A DNA stretch of 64,000 nucleotides from Elusimicrobiota bacterium (GTDB taxonomy: Bacteria > Elusimicrobiota > Elusimicrobia > JACQPE01): contig JACPAN010000008.1 of the NCBI GenBank assembly GCA_016180815.1, forward strand, positions 1-64,000, given 5' to 3'. Numbering within the stretch: the first letter of the stretch is position 1; every line of letters starts with the position of its first letter. Positions 1 to 8,616 of the stretch are shown piece by piece. The notes below the pieces were generated by a model. It was not told where the DNA came from. It was given only the letters and a program-made list of their open reading frames with translations, and made no database searches. The position numbers and the translations under genes were made by a program.

Positions 1-2860
1 ATTTGGCGCCGTTACCGCGATCAAGCGCCTGCCGGGCCAAAGCTTTTGTTCTTGGGCTGGAAGTTTTTTCGGCAAGAGCGGCGACATCCGGGCAATCATC
101 GCGGCTTAGAGAGGCTAAGGCGGCCACGGCCGCATCCCTGACCGTGTAGTCCGCGTCTTCCAGGATATCGCGGGCGATGCCGCAGAGTTTTTTATGTTTT
201 GCCCAACCCAGGCCGACGACCGCCCATCGGCGCACGTCGCGATCCGGATCAGCGGCGCTTCCAAGCAACAGACGATCCGCCTCAGCCGCGGTTTGTTCAA
301 GGGTTTTGATTCGTTCTTGCAGCCATGCCTGCGTTTGAGACGCTCGGGCGCTTAAGAGTTCGGCTGCCCGCGCCGTTTGATCGGCGGATGGGTTGTCTTG
401 GGAAAGTCCGGGGACAAAGGCGGCCCATTCGTTTTTGGGAATTCCTATTTCGCTGAGAATAGTCAGCATTTCGATTTTCTGTTCCCGCGCCAGCCATTCG
501 ATGATTTTTTGTTTTTGATAAGGATCAAGCGCGCGGCGAAGATCGTTGAGTTTTTCGGCATGTTTGAGTTCGGCCAGCCGCGCCAAGCCTCGGGCCCCCT
601 GGAGCCGGACTTTCCAGGAGGAATCTTTGAGGGCGGCCGTGAAAATATCCTTGGCCGCCGGTGTTCTCGCTTGAGCCAGAAAATAGCAGGCCCGGGCGCG
701 TTCGATTTCCGTTCCCCCCCGCGCTTTGGCGGCCAGGGCCGCAAAGGCTGGTTGGCCCATCATCACGAATAGTTCTTCAAGATGAAGCAAAGAAAAAACA
801 TTGTGCGGATTAAAAAGAGTCGTCAGGATGGGTAATTTTGATTCATCGGTGTTTTGCCAAATAATGGCTTTGGCTTGGAGGCTCAGGCGTCCGCCGGAAG
901 CTGCGGCGGCCAACAATTCGGCTATTCGCGAGCGGCCATCGAGGCGTTCGGCTTGAGCCAGGCGCTTTTTTAGGTGAGCGTCTTTCTTGTCGAGATCACG
1001 CAGATAGCCGGCGGTCGAATCCTTTTCAATTTCGAAGGCAGGTTGAAAATCCGAATTTTTGTTTTCCCAGCGGCCGAATCCGCGCTCGCCCTGCGGGCGC
1101 GTCCAGGGGCGCGAGGAGATGGTTTGCGTGATCGCGTCTCGGTCGCCTTGCGCGTCCAGCAAGAGCCCGATGCCGAAGGATTGCCGTTTTTCATCCCAAG
1201 AGCCGAAACCGAGCCCGCTGCTTGAGGCGATGTATTGATCGTTGCCTGAGCCGTCTAAGAGAAGCCCGACGGCTGAAGCGTTGGACGCGCCGATTTGAAG
1301 AAAGGCATTGGCATCCGTGGCATAAGCGTCGTTGCCTGCTCCGTCCCAGCAAAGGCCCAGCGCATAATCATGCCCCGAGCCAAGGCTCACCGCCCAACTC
1401 GCGTATTGATCATTGCCCGAGGCATCGAGCAGGGTTCCGGCCGCATAATGAACGCCTGATCCCTGGGCGTAGCGCCGGGCCTGGTAGCGGTCATTGCCGG
1501 AGCCGTCGAACAACAGGCCCCAACCCAGCCAGTAACCGCCGCCTTGGGCAAAATAATCGGCGATGTAAGCGTCATTGCCCGAGGCATCGAGCAGGAAACC
1601 GATGCCGCCGGCCGCTAAATCGCGCCAGCCATAGCCGAAACCCTGCGCCAGGCTTTGATAAACCTCTCCCTGCTTGAAGGGGCCGTAGTTTTCCTGCAAA
1701 CCCCGCGGATCGAGTACGTGGCCGAGGGCGATATAGGCGTCATTGCCTGAGGCGTCGGATAAAAGGCCCAAGCCACCCGGCGCGCCCGCCCCTTGTCCGA
1801 AATAACCCAGGCGATAGATGTCTGCGCCGTTGCGGTCGATGAGCAGACCCAAACCCCAGGCTCCGGCTCCTTGCGCAAACGCCCGGGCGACGTACGCATC
1901 ATCGCCTTCTTGGTCCTCAAGGATGCCGACGCCGAACAGGCCGCAGCCCTGGGCCATATCTTGCGCCGAATAAACATCTCGTCCCTGCGCGTCGATTAAA
2001 ATATCGATGCCGTAAATACCGCAGGCCCCAGGCCCCCTGTAAACGTCGTTGCCGCCTAAATCAATAATGACGCGCACGCCCTGAGCTTCATCGAGTTCAT
2101 AAACGTCGTTGCCGCCTAAGTCGAGCAGCAGCAAGGCCGGACCCTGATGTTGATCTGCTCCTGTTCCGGCAAGAACAATGGGTCCGTAGGGCGTCTCCAA
2201 GCGCGAGGGTTTGACGGCCGAAGGCTCGCGGCGCGCGATTTCTTTTAATCGTTCCAGTTCAGCTTCAAGAACCGTGGTCAGTTCACGGGCATTAAGGATA
2301 ACCTGCGCCTTTGGGAATCCCTCAATGGTTTTGAACCGTTGTTCGGTTTTCTCCCACCAAACTTCTTGCGGCGGTTGGAGATTCTCCAACGGCGCTTCAT
2401 CACCGATGAGCTGGGGTTTGATGTAATCGAGCAGTTCCCGGCGTTTGCTTGCCGGAATTGCGGACCAAAGGGTTTGATTTGTTTCAGCGGCGCGCCCGAT
2501 CGCGTGAATAATCCGGGCAAGCGGTTCCGGGATTTCAGCCGGAATTTCGATTGAAACGGCCGGCTGCGCGCCGCCGCTTTTGGCGCGGCCGCCAAGCAAT
2601 TGAAGCGATTCATCGAGCAGCCCGGAAATTTTTTCCCGGCGGATGATATTGAGTGCTTGGGTTTGGGACTTGGATAAAGCCGATGACGGATCATCAAGTA
2701 AAGCCGCTGGCCATGAGAGCCGGAAAGGATCGGGGATTTGCTCGTGTCTTAATTTTAAATCAGAGCGTTCCAGGTGCATACGTTGGAGCGTGTCCGTCAA
2801 AAGCTCCCCATGCAATGGCTGCCCAGCCGTTAGGACCGCCGCGAGGATAAGGGTAATCAA
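1..2860 (-). CDS. Secreted GND-repeat and HEAT-repeat protein (C-terminus beyond window)
   Basis: One uninterrupted minus-strand frame runs from a TTG at 2860 to the window edge (953 codons seen, no stop, so the C-terminus is missing). The TTG start gives a signal peptide (residues 1-18, ending near PLHG); an ATG at 2781 would lose it. Residues about 20-245 are helical with no recognised domain. From about residue 250 to 575 there are 11-12 copies of a unit of roughly 26 residues, consensus GLLxDxSGNDxYxAxxxAQGxGxxxG. The rest (about 610-953) looks like HEAT repeats, with phrases such as DRDVRRWAVVGLG and DADYTVRDAAVAAL. It begins 12 bases after the DUF2203 gene, in the same frame, so it is probably cotranscribed. 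No Shine-Dalgarno is evident. Role unknown; a secreted or surface repeat protein is an inference. Confidence 0.75.
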   Translation of the reverse strand, partial: MITLILAAVLTAGQPLHGELLTDTLQRMHLERSDLKLRHEQIPDPFRLSWPAALLDDPSSALSKSQTQALNIIRREKISGLLDESLQLLGGRAKSGGAQPAVSIEIPAEIPEPLARIIHAIGRAAETNQTLWSAIPASKRRELLDYIKPQLIGDEAPLENLQPPQEVWWEKTEQRFKTIEGFPKAQVILNARELTTVLEAELERLKEIARREPSAVKPSRLETPYGPIVLAGTGADQHQGPALLLLDLGGNDVYELDEAQGVRVIIDLGGNDVYRGPGACGIYGIDILIDAQGRDVYSAQDMAQGCGLFGVGILEDQEGDDAYVARAFAQGAGAWGLGLLIDRNGADIYRLGYFGQGAGAPGGLGLLSDASGNDAYIALGHVLDPRGLQENYGPFKQGEVYQSLAQGFGYGWRDLAAGGIGFLLDASGNDAYIADYFAQGGGYWLGWGLLFDGSGNDRYQARRYAQGSGVHYAAGTLLDASGNDQYASWAVSLGSGHDYALGLCWDGAGNDAYATDANAFLQIGASNASAVGLLLDGSGNDQYIASSSGLGFGSWDEKRQSFGIGLLLDAQGDRDAITQTISSRPWTRPQGERGFGRWENKNSDFQPAFEIEKDSTAGYLRDLDKKDAHLKKRLAQAERLDGRSRIAELLAAAASGGRLSLQAKAIIWQNTDESKLPILTTLFNPHNVFSLLHLEELFVMMGQPAFAALAAKARGGTEIERARACYFLAQARTPAAKDIFTAALKDSSWKVRLQGARGLARLAELKHAEKLNDLRRALDPYQKQKIIEWLAREQKIEMLTILSEIGIPKNEWAAFVPGLSQDNPSADQTARAAELLSARASQTQAWLQERIKTLEQTAAEADRLLLGSAADPDRDVRRWAVVGLGWAKHKKLCGIARDILEDADYTVRDAAVAALASLSRDDCPDVAALAEKTSSPRTKALARQALDRGNGAK
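1130..2116 (-). repeat. Protein-level tandem GND-Y repeats (11-12 units)
   Basis: Successive units in the protein above carry GGNDVY, GRDVY, GDDAY, GADIY and GNDAY/GNDRY/GNDQY at spacings of about 22-28 residues, with one longer insertion after unit 6. Each is followed by an AQGxG segment. The DNA is diverged, so this is an old protein repeat and not a recent DNA duplication. Confidence 0.8.
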
Positions 2861-2872
2861 TCGGTGAAGGGT

Positions 2873-3280
2873 CTATTCGACGTCTTTGTAGAGGACGTGG
2901 GTCGGCAGAGGTTTGCGGCCGGCATAGCCTTCTTCAAGGCCGTGATAGCAGGAAATATTTTCTTCGCCGTATTTCCAGCAAAGATAGACCTCGCGGCCGT
3001 TGAGGCGGTAGGGAAAATCCACCAGGCATGGGTCGAGGCCCTTGGCCATGGCGCCCATTTTGCCGATTTGTTCAAGCTGTTCTTTGATCTGGGCGACCAG
3101 AAATTCGGCTTGAGCCCGGGCAATGGCCACATTGGCGGCATTGGCCTTGGGGCTTTTTTCCAGACGATGGTAATCCATCACTTTTTTTCTGGCCTGGGTT
3201 TTGAGTTTGAGCACCCAGCTCATGATTTCCTGGAGCCGGGGAAGCAGGGACTCCGCTTCATCGTGTGAAAAATACCTCAC
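2873..3280 (-). CDS. DUF2203 family protein
   Basis: A 135-residue protein with a helical N-terminal half (SHDEAESLLPRLQEI) and the typical C-terminal block of DUF2203 proteins: DFPYRLNGREVYLCWKYGE, then YHGLEEGYAGRKPLP. Length matches the family. Its function is unknown; it is a soluble cytoplasmic protein by appearance. The start is a GTG at 3280; a TATAAT box ends exactly six bases upstream, so the transcript is probably leaderless. The HEAT/GND-repeat gene follows 12 bases downstream. Confidence 0.85.
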   Translation of the reverse strand: MRYFSHDEAESLLPRLQEIMSWVLKLKTQARKKVMDYHRLEKSPKANAANVAIARAQAEFLVAQIKEQLEQIGKMGAMAKGLDPCLVDFPYRLNGREVYLCWKYGEENISCYHGLEEGYAGRKPLPTHVLYKDVE

Positions 3281-3286
3281 ATCTTC

Positions 3287-3292
3287 ATTATA
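3287..3292 (-). promoter_or_regulatory. -10 box, leaderless-type, DUF2203 gene
   Basis: TATAAT on the minus strand, separated from the GTG start by six bases (GAAGAT). This places the expected transcription start on the first base of the start codon. No clear -35. Confidence 0.55.
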
Positions 3293-3351
3293 GCGAAATC
3301 GCCGGACTTGGGGCTTGGCAACGAAGAATTCAGCGCCGCGGTTGCGCGAGG

Positions 3352-4173
3352 CTATTTCGAGCGGCTATTGTTTTGGGCGTTTTTATCGGCGCGGGTGACG
3401 GATTCAAGCTCTTGAAGGTCGCTTTCAAGCGAGCGCGCCGTCCTGACCAACCCGACGATTTCGTCATTGGCTTGGCGCGAGAATTCGACAGCCCTCTGCA
3501 TTTCATCCGTTTCCCCGTGGCTGACGCCGGCGCGCATGAGAAGGCGGGCATGTTTGATTTTCGGCAGATGCGTTTGTTGAATCAGGTGGCCGTAGCTGGC
3601 CATTTTGTTTCTGATGTCTTGAGCCCGGATGGCATAATCTTCGGCTTTATAGGCGTTGTCCTGCCAATGAGTGATCGAATGCGTGTAGTGGCCGTAATCC
3701 TGGCGATTAGCCAGATAATCCAAATGGCCGCCCAACTCTTTCAAGCGATTATCCCAATAAGCGCTGATCTGGCTGGCTTTGGCCGATAGTTGACCGAAGG
3801 CTTTGAGCGATTTCGAGGCGAAGTCTTCATGGCGTTTGATTTCCCGTTCGACTTTAATGCGTCCGGTGGTATAGCGAACGTCCACGTGACCATCGTGATA
3901 ATAAAGGGAAGACGGCCCCTCCTCCGGTTGAGAGCCGTAGGTCATCAGCAGAGTCGCTCCCGGGCTTGAATCTTGCGTGGGGCTAAACAGCGGGCGAGCC
4001 TCCAATTCCCGCTCGCCGTCATAATGGTCATGGTGAGCGTTGTTGTGATGTTGTAGATCGTTGTGAGAACGGGCCGAGTGATGGACGCATCCGGAAAGGG
4101 CGACGCCGGCGGCTAAACAAAAAGAAACCAGGTTGTTTGGTTCGCGATTCGTTTTAGGAGCGTATTTCTGCAT
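3352..4173 (-). CDS. Hypothetical lipoprotein, helical
   Basis: A 273-residue protein with a lipoprotein signal: a hydrophobic stretch followed by the lipobox LSGC at about residues 27-30, so it should be lipid-anchored after export. A histidine-rich linker (HHNNAHHDHYDG) follows. From about residue 105 on it is strongly helical with heptad-like patterning, suggesting coiled coils. The ATG at 4173 has a perfect AGGAGG upstream, which fixes the start. I do not recognise the family. It lies between the bat operon and the DUF2203 gene on the same strand, with gaps of about 70-90 bases. Confidence 0.7.
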   Translation of the reverse strand: MQKYAPKTNREPNNLVSFCLAAGVALSGCVHHSARSHNDLQHHNNAHHDHYDGERELEARPLFSPTQDSSPGATLLMTYGSQPEEGPSSLYYHDGHVDVRYTTGRIKVEREIKRHEDFASKSLKAFGQLSAKASQISAYWDNRLKELGGHLDYLANRQDYGHYTHSITHWQDNAYKAEDYAIRAQDIRNKMASYGHLIQQTHLPKIKHARLLMRAGVSHGETDEMQRAVEFSRQANDEIVGLVRTARSLESDLQELESVTRADKNAQNNSRSK

Positions 4174-4264
4174 GTTGCCTCCTGATTTCCGGCCGTTTCT
4201 CCCCTCCGACGGCCTTCTAATTGGTTATCAGGAAAGCGGCATTTTTTCAAGGGGTAATTTTTCA

Positions 4265-5008
4265 CTACCTCAACCAGCCTCGCAGCTTTTCTTTGCGCGT
4301 TTCAATGAGCGTCCAGGCGTCTTTTTTCTCCAGGATGCGCACGAAACGTCCTTCGGGAATCTGCACCGTCACCGGCAGGTTTTCCGAAGGGCCGGAGCGA
4401 AGCAGCCCCGGGACTTTAATGACGGCCCATTCGCGCCGCCCGGCCAGCACGTGAGAAGCGGCTATGGCCGATGTCAGCGCCAGCGTCGCGCTCAGAGCCC
4501 AGAGCCCTTGGCGGACGGTGTCGGTCATTTTCAGGCCGATTCGAAATTTGGCGGCGATCAACGCCAGAGCCAGCAGCCACCAGCAAATCAGGCTCAGCGC
4601 CACCCATTCCGTTTTGGTCAGCACATGCCAAACCAGGTAGAGCCCCACCGGGACGCCGGGCGGCGCAAAGACATCGCCGGTTTTTTGCGCGGCCAAATTA
4701 AGATTTTTGACGATGTTGGGGTTCCTTGGATTAAGTTCAAAGGCTCGCCAGTAATATTCCAGAGCTTCGGGATAACTGTTCGCCCTGAAATGGGCGTTGG
4801 CGGCATTGTAGTGGGTTTCCCAGAGAGCCGGATGTTCCTGCGCGGCGTGCTGGTAAAACTCGGCCGCTTTGGAGAAATCCCCGTCTTTGTAGGCTTGGGC
4901 CGCTTCCAGCCAGAGAGCCGGAAAGTGTTCGTCATGCGACTGGGCGAAACCAACGCAGGAGAAGGCCGCGTGAATGATGAGCGCCGCGACAATCGTCATG
5001 ATCCTCAT
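4265..5008 (-). CDS. batE: BatE-like TPR protein
   Basis: A 247-residue last gene of the bat operon. It has a signal peptide (residues 1-22), two TPR motifs (about 30-100, with YKDGDFSKAAEFYQHA and YPEALEYYWRAFELNP), two membrane helices (about 125-195) and a short C-terminal SH3-like segment ending in GWLR. This order matches BatE proteins of the Bacteroides aerotolerance system, which act at the inner membrane with the vWA proteins BatA and BatB. It overlaps batD by four bases, indicating translational coupling. Assignment rests on architecture and operon position. Confidence 0.75.
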   Translation of the reverse strand: MRIMTIVAALIIHAAFSCVGFAQSHDEHFPALWLEAAQAYKDGDFSKAAEFYQHAAQEHPALWETHYNAANAHFRANSYPEALEYYWRAFELNPRNPNIVKNLNLAAQKTGDVFAPPGVPVGLYLVWHVLTKTEWVALSLICWWLLALALIAAKFRIGLKMTDTVRQGLWALSATLALTSAIAASHVLAGRREWAVIKVPGLLRSGPSENLPVTVQIPEGRFVRILEKKDAWTLIETRKEKLRGWLR

Positions 5009-6951
5009 TTGCGCAGCTTCTCCAAAATAGTTTTGAGGCGCTGGACATTGCCCAGAAGCTCTTCAAGCATGGCCGGGCTTTTTTCTTTGGCCGGCGCAAA
5101 GCGCAGGAAATGAATGGTTTCCAAAGTGCGTCCGATCAACTCCTCTTCTTCATGCGAAATGCTTCCTGCCGCTCGTCTTGAAATTTCAGCGACTACGGCT
5201 TTCGACGTCAATTGAACGGCGGAGAGGCCTAATAATTCATGGACGGCGCTTTCCAGGGCGGTCCCCAAATGGCTTAAGGCGGGCACCGTATCGCCTTTTT
5301 TAGCCAGGGATTGGGCCTGTTTGACCGCGTCCGAGAGGCGTTCCAAAGGGCGCTTTTTGCGCAACTGTTTTTTTTCTTTCATGGTTTGCGCCAGCGTCAT
5401 GGCCAGCCACAGGGCCAAGGGCAAAGGGCCGGTCACGGGCCAGGAGCGGGCTAGGCGCGTGATGGCTGCGGCCAATGGCCGGGGCGCGGGCGTTTCTTCG
5501 ATGATGAATTCGATATCCTCGCTGATTTTTTTTGTCTCTTTGGAGGAGCCTGTTCCCGAGGCCTGGCGGATGGGTTCGCCGGTGACCTTGAGCGCCATGG
5601 GCGGGGTTTCTTTGCGCGCGTATTCTTTTGTTTTCGGATCGAAGTAGACGAAACGAATCGGCGGGATGGTCAGCGTCGGCCGTCCGGGAACCTGCGGGAT
5701 GAGGAGCATCTTATAGACTTTTTTTCCGGTGATGACGCCCTTGTCCTTTGAGATGGTTTCTGATTTTTCGGTCTCATAGGACCTGAAGACGCCGTCGAGA
5801 TTGGGATAGTAGGGGCTGGGCAGGCTCCGGATATTGCCCTGGCCGGAGATCGTGACCGTCATGGTGAGCGATTCGCCGACTTTGATATCCTTTTTATCGA
5901 GTTCCGCTTGGATGTCGAATTGCCCGACCGCGCCGGAAAAATCCTTGGGGCGGCCTTGCGTCGGCAGGGGCAGGCCGGTGATGGCCACGGGTTTAGTTTC
6001 CAAGGCATGCGTTTCCCCGCCGCCCATGCCTAGGAATTGCTGTAAAAATTTAGGGTCGAAGGGATCCGTGCCCAACCCCGCGCCGTGACTTTCCAACTCG
6101 ACCCTGATTTTAGCCGGACCGATTTCCAATTTTCCGCTGGTGGTCGGGAACAAAATCATCGGAATCTCCGTGACATGATAATTGACGCCGTTGATCGTCG
6201 CCGGGTAGGTTTTTTGCGGTAGTTCTTCATGCCAAAAACCGCTGACATTGGGCGGCGCATATTGCGGCTGGGATAAAAATCCGACGCGGGTGTGAAAGTA
6301 AACCGCGAATTTGACGGGTTCGCCCACGAAGGCTTCTTTTTTGTCCGTTCTGGCATCCACGAACACAATGGGCGCGGGTTCGGCCGATTGCGGCGCGGAC
6401 GGCGCCGCGCCGGGCGAGGGGGCTGATTTCTTGGGAGCGCCGCCTCCCTGCTGGCGCGCTTGCTTGTCGTTGAGCATGTCCTGAAGAGAGCGCCGGAATG
6501 CCGGCGCGGGGAATGCTTTCAAGACTCCCTGCGGGGTGCCGGGAATCTGCATATTTTTTTGATCAGCGATCTCCAGGCTGACGATTTCCGACGTGATGGC
6601 TTGGCCCCCGCCGACGTCCAGGCGCGCCGGACCCAATTTATACGATCCGGGTTTGGATGCGGAGAGAACCAGGGTGTAAACCACGGACGTCGTCATGTTC
6701 CAGTTGACGATTTCTATTTTTTGGCTTTTTGACTGAGAGAGGACGGAAAATTCCGGGGGTATGGTGATCTTGGGCTCCCCTAATCCGCCGGCGCTGCCCA
6801 CGACCGCCACTTCCATCGCCACGTTTTCACCCAAGGCCATTTTGCCCTTTTCAAGGCGCAGGGTCAGCTTGATATCCGCCGACAACGGCGGGACGATTGC
6901 CATGGCCGGCAACAATAACAGAAACAGCCTCAAAACCCGCCTACCAGTCAT
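5005..6951 (-). CDS. batD: BatD, oxygen-tolerance protein
   Basis: A 648-residue protein with a signal peptide (about 1-26), several immunoglobulin-like beta domains and a C-terminal membrane helix (about 515-535, GPLPLALWLAMTLAQ) followed by a helical cytoplasmic tail. Diagnostic BatD phrases include VGESLTMTVTISGQGN and VPGRPTLTIPPIRFVYFDP. A proline/alanine-rich linker lies near residues 165-195. BatD is thought to work in the periplasm with BatA/B/C under a MoxR ATPase; the biochemical role is unresolved. It overlaps batC by 11 bases and batE by four. Confidence 0.85.
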   Translation of the reverse strand: MTGRRVLRLFLLLLPAMAIVPPLSADIKLTLRLEKGKMALGENVAMEVAVVGSAGGLGEPKITIPPEFSVLSQSKSQKIEIVNWNMTTSVVYTLVLSASKPGSYKLGPARLDVGGGQAITSEIVSLEIADQKNMQIPGTPQGVLKAFPAPAFRRSLQDMLNDKQARQQGGGAPKKSAPSPGAAPSAPQSAEPAPIVFVDARTDKKEAFVGEPVKFAVYFHTRVGFLSQPQYAPPNVSGFWHEELPQKTYPATINGVNYHVTEIPMILFPTTSGKLEIGPAKIRVELESHGAGLGTDPFDPKFLQQFLGMGGGETHALETKPVAITGLPLPTQGRPKDFSGAVGQFDIQAELDKKDIKVGESLTMTVTISGQGNIRSLPSPYYPNLDGVFRSYETEKSETISKDKGVITGKKVYKMLLIPQVPGRPTLTIPPIRFVYFDPKTKEYARKETPPMALKVTGEPIRQASGTGSSKETKKISEDIEFIIEETPAPRPLAAAITRLARSWPVTGPLPLALWLAMTLAQTMKEKKQLRKKRPLERLSDAVKQAQSLAKKGDTVPALSHLGTALESAVHELLGLSAVQLTSKAVVAEISRRAAGSISHEEEELIGRTLETIHFLRFAPAKEKSPAMLEELLGNVQRLKTILEKLRK

Positions 6952-7603
6952 TATCCACCGTGGGCTCTTGCGGCTTTTTCCGTTTCATTTTGCGGGCTTG
7001 ATTCATCTGTTCCTGCTCGTAGCTTTGCAGCAGGGATTCCATCTCCTGTTGCTTCATCTGAGGCTGCTGCTGTTGGTTTTGATCCTGTTCGTTTTTGTCG
7101 TCGTTTTGATTTTGCTCTCCCCCGCCGCCGCCTTGTCCGCCCGGATTGTTTTGATTGTCCGGGGGCTTCACTTGGCGCATGGCCAGCGCCAGGTTGTGGC
7201 GCGCTTCTTCATCCCTGGGATTCAAGAGCAGGGCTTTTTTATAAGCCTCGATCGCCTCCTCCATTTTGCCTTGGCGAAAGTAGATATTGCCCGCGTTGTA
7301 GTGGCTTTCCGCCTGCAGCTTGACGTCTTTGCCGGCGAGGCCTCGGGATTGATTGAACGATTGCGAGGCGGTTTCCATGTCGTTGAGTTTGTAAGCGGCG
7401 CAGCCTTTGTTGAATTGAATGACGGGATTTTTCGGATCGAGATTCCCCGCCTGATTGAATGAATTCCATGCGGATTGATAATCGCCTTTTTTGTATTCGT
7501 CCACGCCTTTTCTAGTCGGCGCTTTCCAATTGGCGCCATAGGACAAGCTCATGGGCAGGAAGGCTGCCGGCAACAGGAGAAAAAACTTTTTGGGCGTCTT
7601 CAT
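6941..7603 (-). CDS. batC: BatC-like TPR protein
   Basis: A 220-residue protein: signal peptide (1-23), three TPR units (about 32-140, e.g. YKKGDYQSAWNSFNQAGNL and KMEEAIEAYKKALLLNP), then a low-complexity Gly/Asn/Gln linker and a basic tail (MKRKKPQEP). TPRs followed by a polar disordered C-terminus are typical of BatC, a proposed periplasmic adaptor. It overlaps batB by four bases (ATGA). Confidence 0.8.
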   Translation of the reverse strand: MKTPKKFFLLLPAAFLPMSLSYGANWKAPTRKGVDEYKKGDYQSAWNSFNQAGNLDPKNPVIQFNKGCAAYKLNDMETASQSFNQSRGLAGKDVKLQAESHYNAGNIYFRQGKMEEAIEAYKKALLLNPRDEEARHNLALAMRQVKPPDNQNNPGGQGGGGGEQNQNDDKNEQDQNQQQQPQMKQQEMESLLQSYEQEQMNQARKMKRKKPQEPTVDNDW

Positions 7604-8616
7604 TTTCTTTTTCTTTCGGGAAGCGCGAATTCGGCCAGCAACAACAAGAAGCCCAGGCCCAGCGGTATCTGGTATCTGTTCTCCAGCCTCATTTCTTGTC
7701 CTTTGCCTTTTTTGGCATCCGCTTCTTCCGCGATATTTTTTAACTCGGCCTGGGGATCCGTGTTGTTATCGAGCCGGATGAAGCGCCCGCCTGTCTGGCG
7801 CGCCAATCCCTCCAGGGAATCCCCTTTGGCCCTGGTCAAGACCGTCTGTCCGCTCCTATCTTTTTTATACCCTAAAAAGTTCCCATTTTCATCCCTCTGT
7901 GGGATGGGCTCCCCTTCCGGGCTTCCGGTCCATAACACGGAAACGCGGATGCGGTTTTTGACCAGCTCGCCGATCATGGCCCGCGCGTCGCCTTCATGGT
8001 CTTCCCCGTCCGTGGCCACGAGAACATGGCGGTCGCCGCCGGCTTTAGACAAAATCGCTTGGGCTGTTTTCAGGGCGGCGGCGATATTGGTGCCTGGATG
8101 AGGCAGAGTGCCGGGCGCCACCGTTTCAAGAATAAAGCGCAGGGCATTGGCGTCCAAGGTCAGCGGGCATTGCAGATAAGCGCGCCCCGCGAACGTCACC
8201 AGGCCCACTCGCATGGGCGCCTGGCCGTTTTTTTTCGTGAAGGCCTCCACCATTTCAAGCTTCGAGCGTTCGAAACGGTTGGGCTTGACGTCCTGGGCGA
8301 GCATGGATTCCGACACATCGAGACAGATCATCAGATTGCTGCCCAGCAGCGGCACGTCCCGGCTTTTGATCCCCCATTGCGGTCCGGCCATGGCCAGGGC
8401 GATCAAAAGAAGCCCTGCGGCGACAAGAACGGCTTTTGATCCGCGCCGGTCCGACGACTCATCTCCGGCCAGCGCGCGTCGCAGTTTCGGCGCAGCCACG
8501 ATCAGGGAAAGAAGCCGCCGGCGTTTGCCCGGTATCCAGCGCGTCAAGGCCAAGGCCGACAGCAGAGCGTAGAAAACGAGCCATAAGAATTTGGGGAAGG
8601 CGAAAATATCCATCAT
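7600..8616 (-). CDS. batB: BatB, vWA-domain membrane protein
   Basis: A 338-residue protein with N-terminal membrane helices (about 5-25 and 60-85), a von Willebrand factor A domain with the metal-site motif DVSES (about 100-104) and the second-site TxPGTN region, and a C-terminal membrane helix just before the basic end. This is the standard BatA/BatB topology with the vWA domain in the periplasm. It starts on the ATGA overlap with batA. Confidence 0.88.
   Translation of the reverse strand: MMDIFAFPKFLWLVFYALLSALALTRWIPGKRRRLLSLIVAAPKLRRALAGDESSDRRGSKAVLVAAGLLLIALAMAGPQWGIKSRDVPLLGSNLMICLDVSESMLAQDVKPNRFERSKLEMVEAFTKKNGQAPMRVGLVTFAGRAYLQCPLTLDANALRFILETVAPGTLPHPGTNIAAALKTAQAILSKAGGDRHVLVATDGEDHEGDARAMIGELVKNRIRVSVLWTGSPEGEPIPQRDENGNFLGYKKDRSGQTVLTRAKGDSLEGLARQTGGRFIRLDNNTDPQAELKNIAEEADAKKGKGQEMRLENRYQIPLGLGFLLLLAEFALPERKRK

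Noticed and set aside
1130-2116. RTX calcium-binding nonapeptide repeats
   Set aside because: The unit is about 26 residues, not nine, and lacks the GGxGxDxUx pattern.
4133-5113. Plus-strand open frame (326 codons) across the lipoprotein/batE boundary
   Set aside because: Low-complexity Arg/Pro/Gln-rich translation and overlap with two well-supported genes on the other strand.
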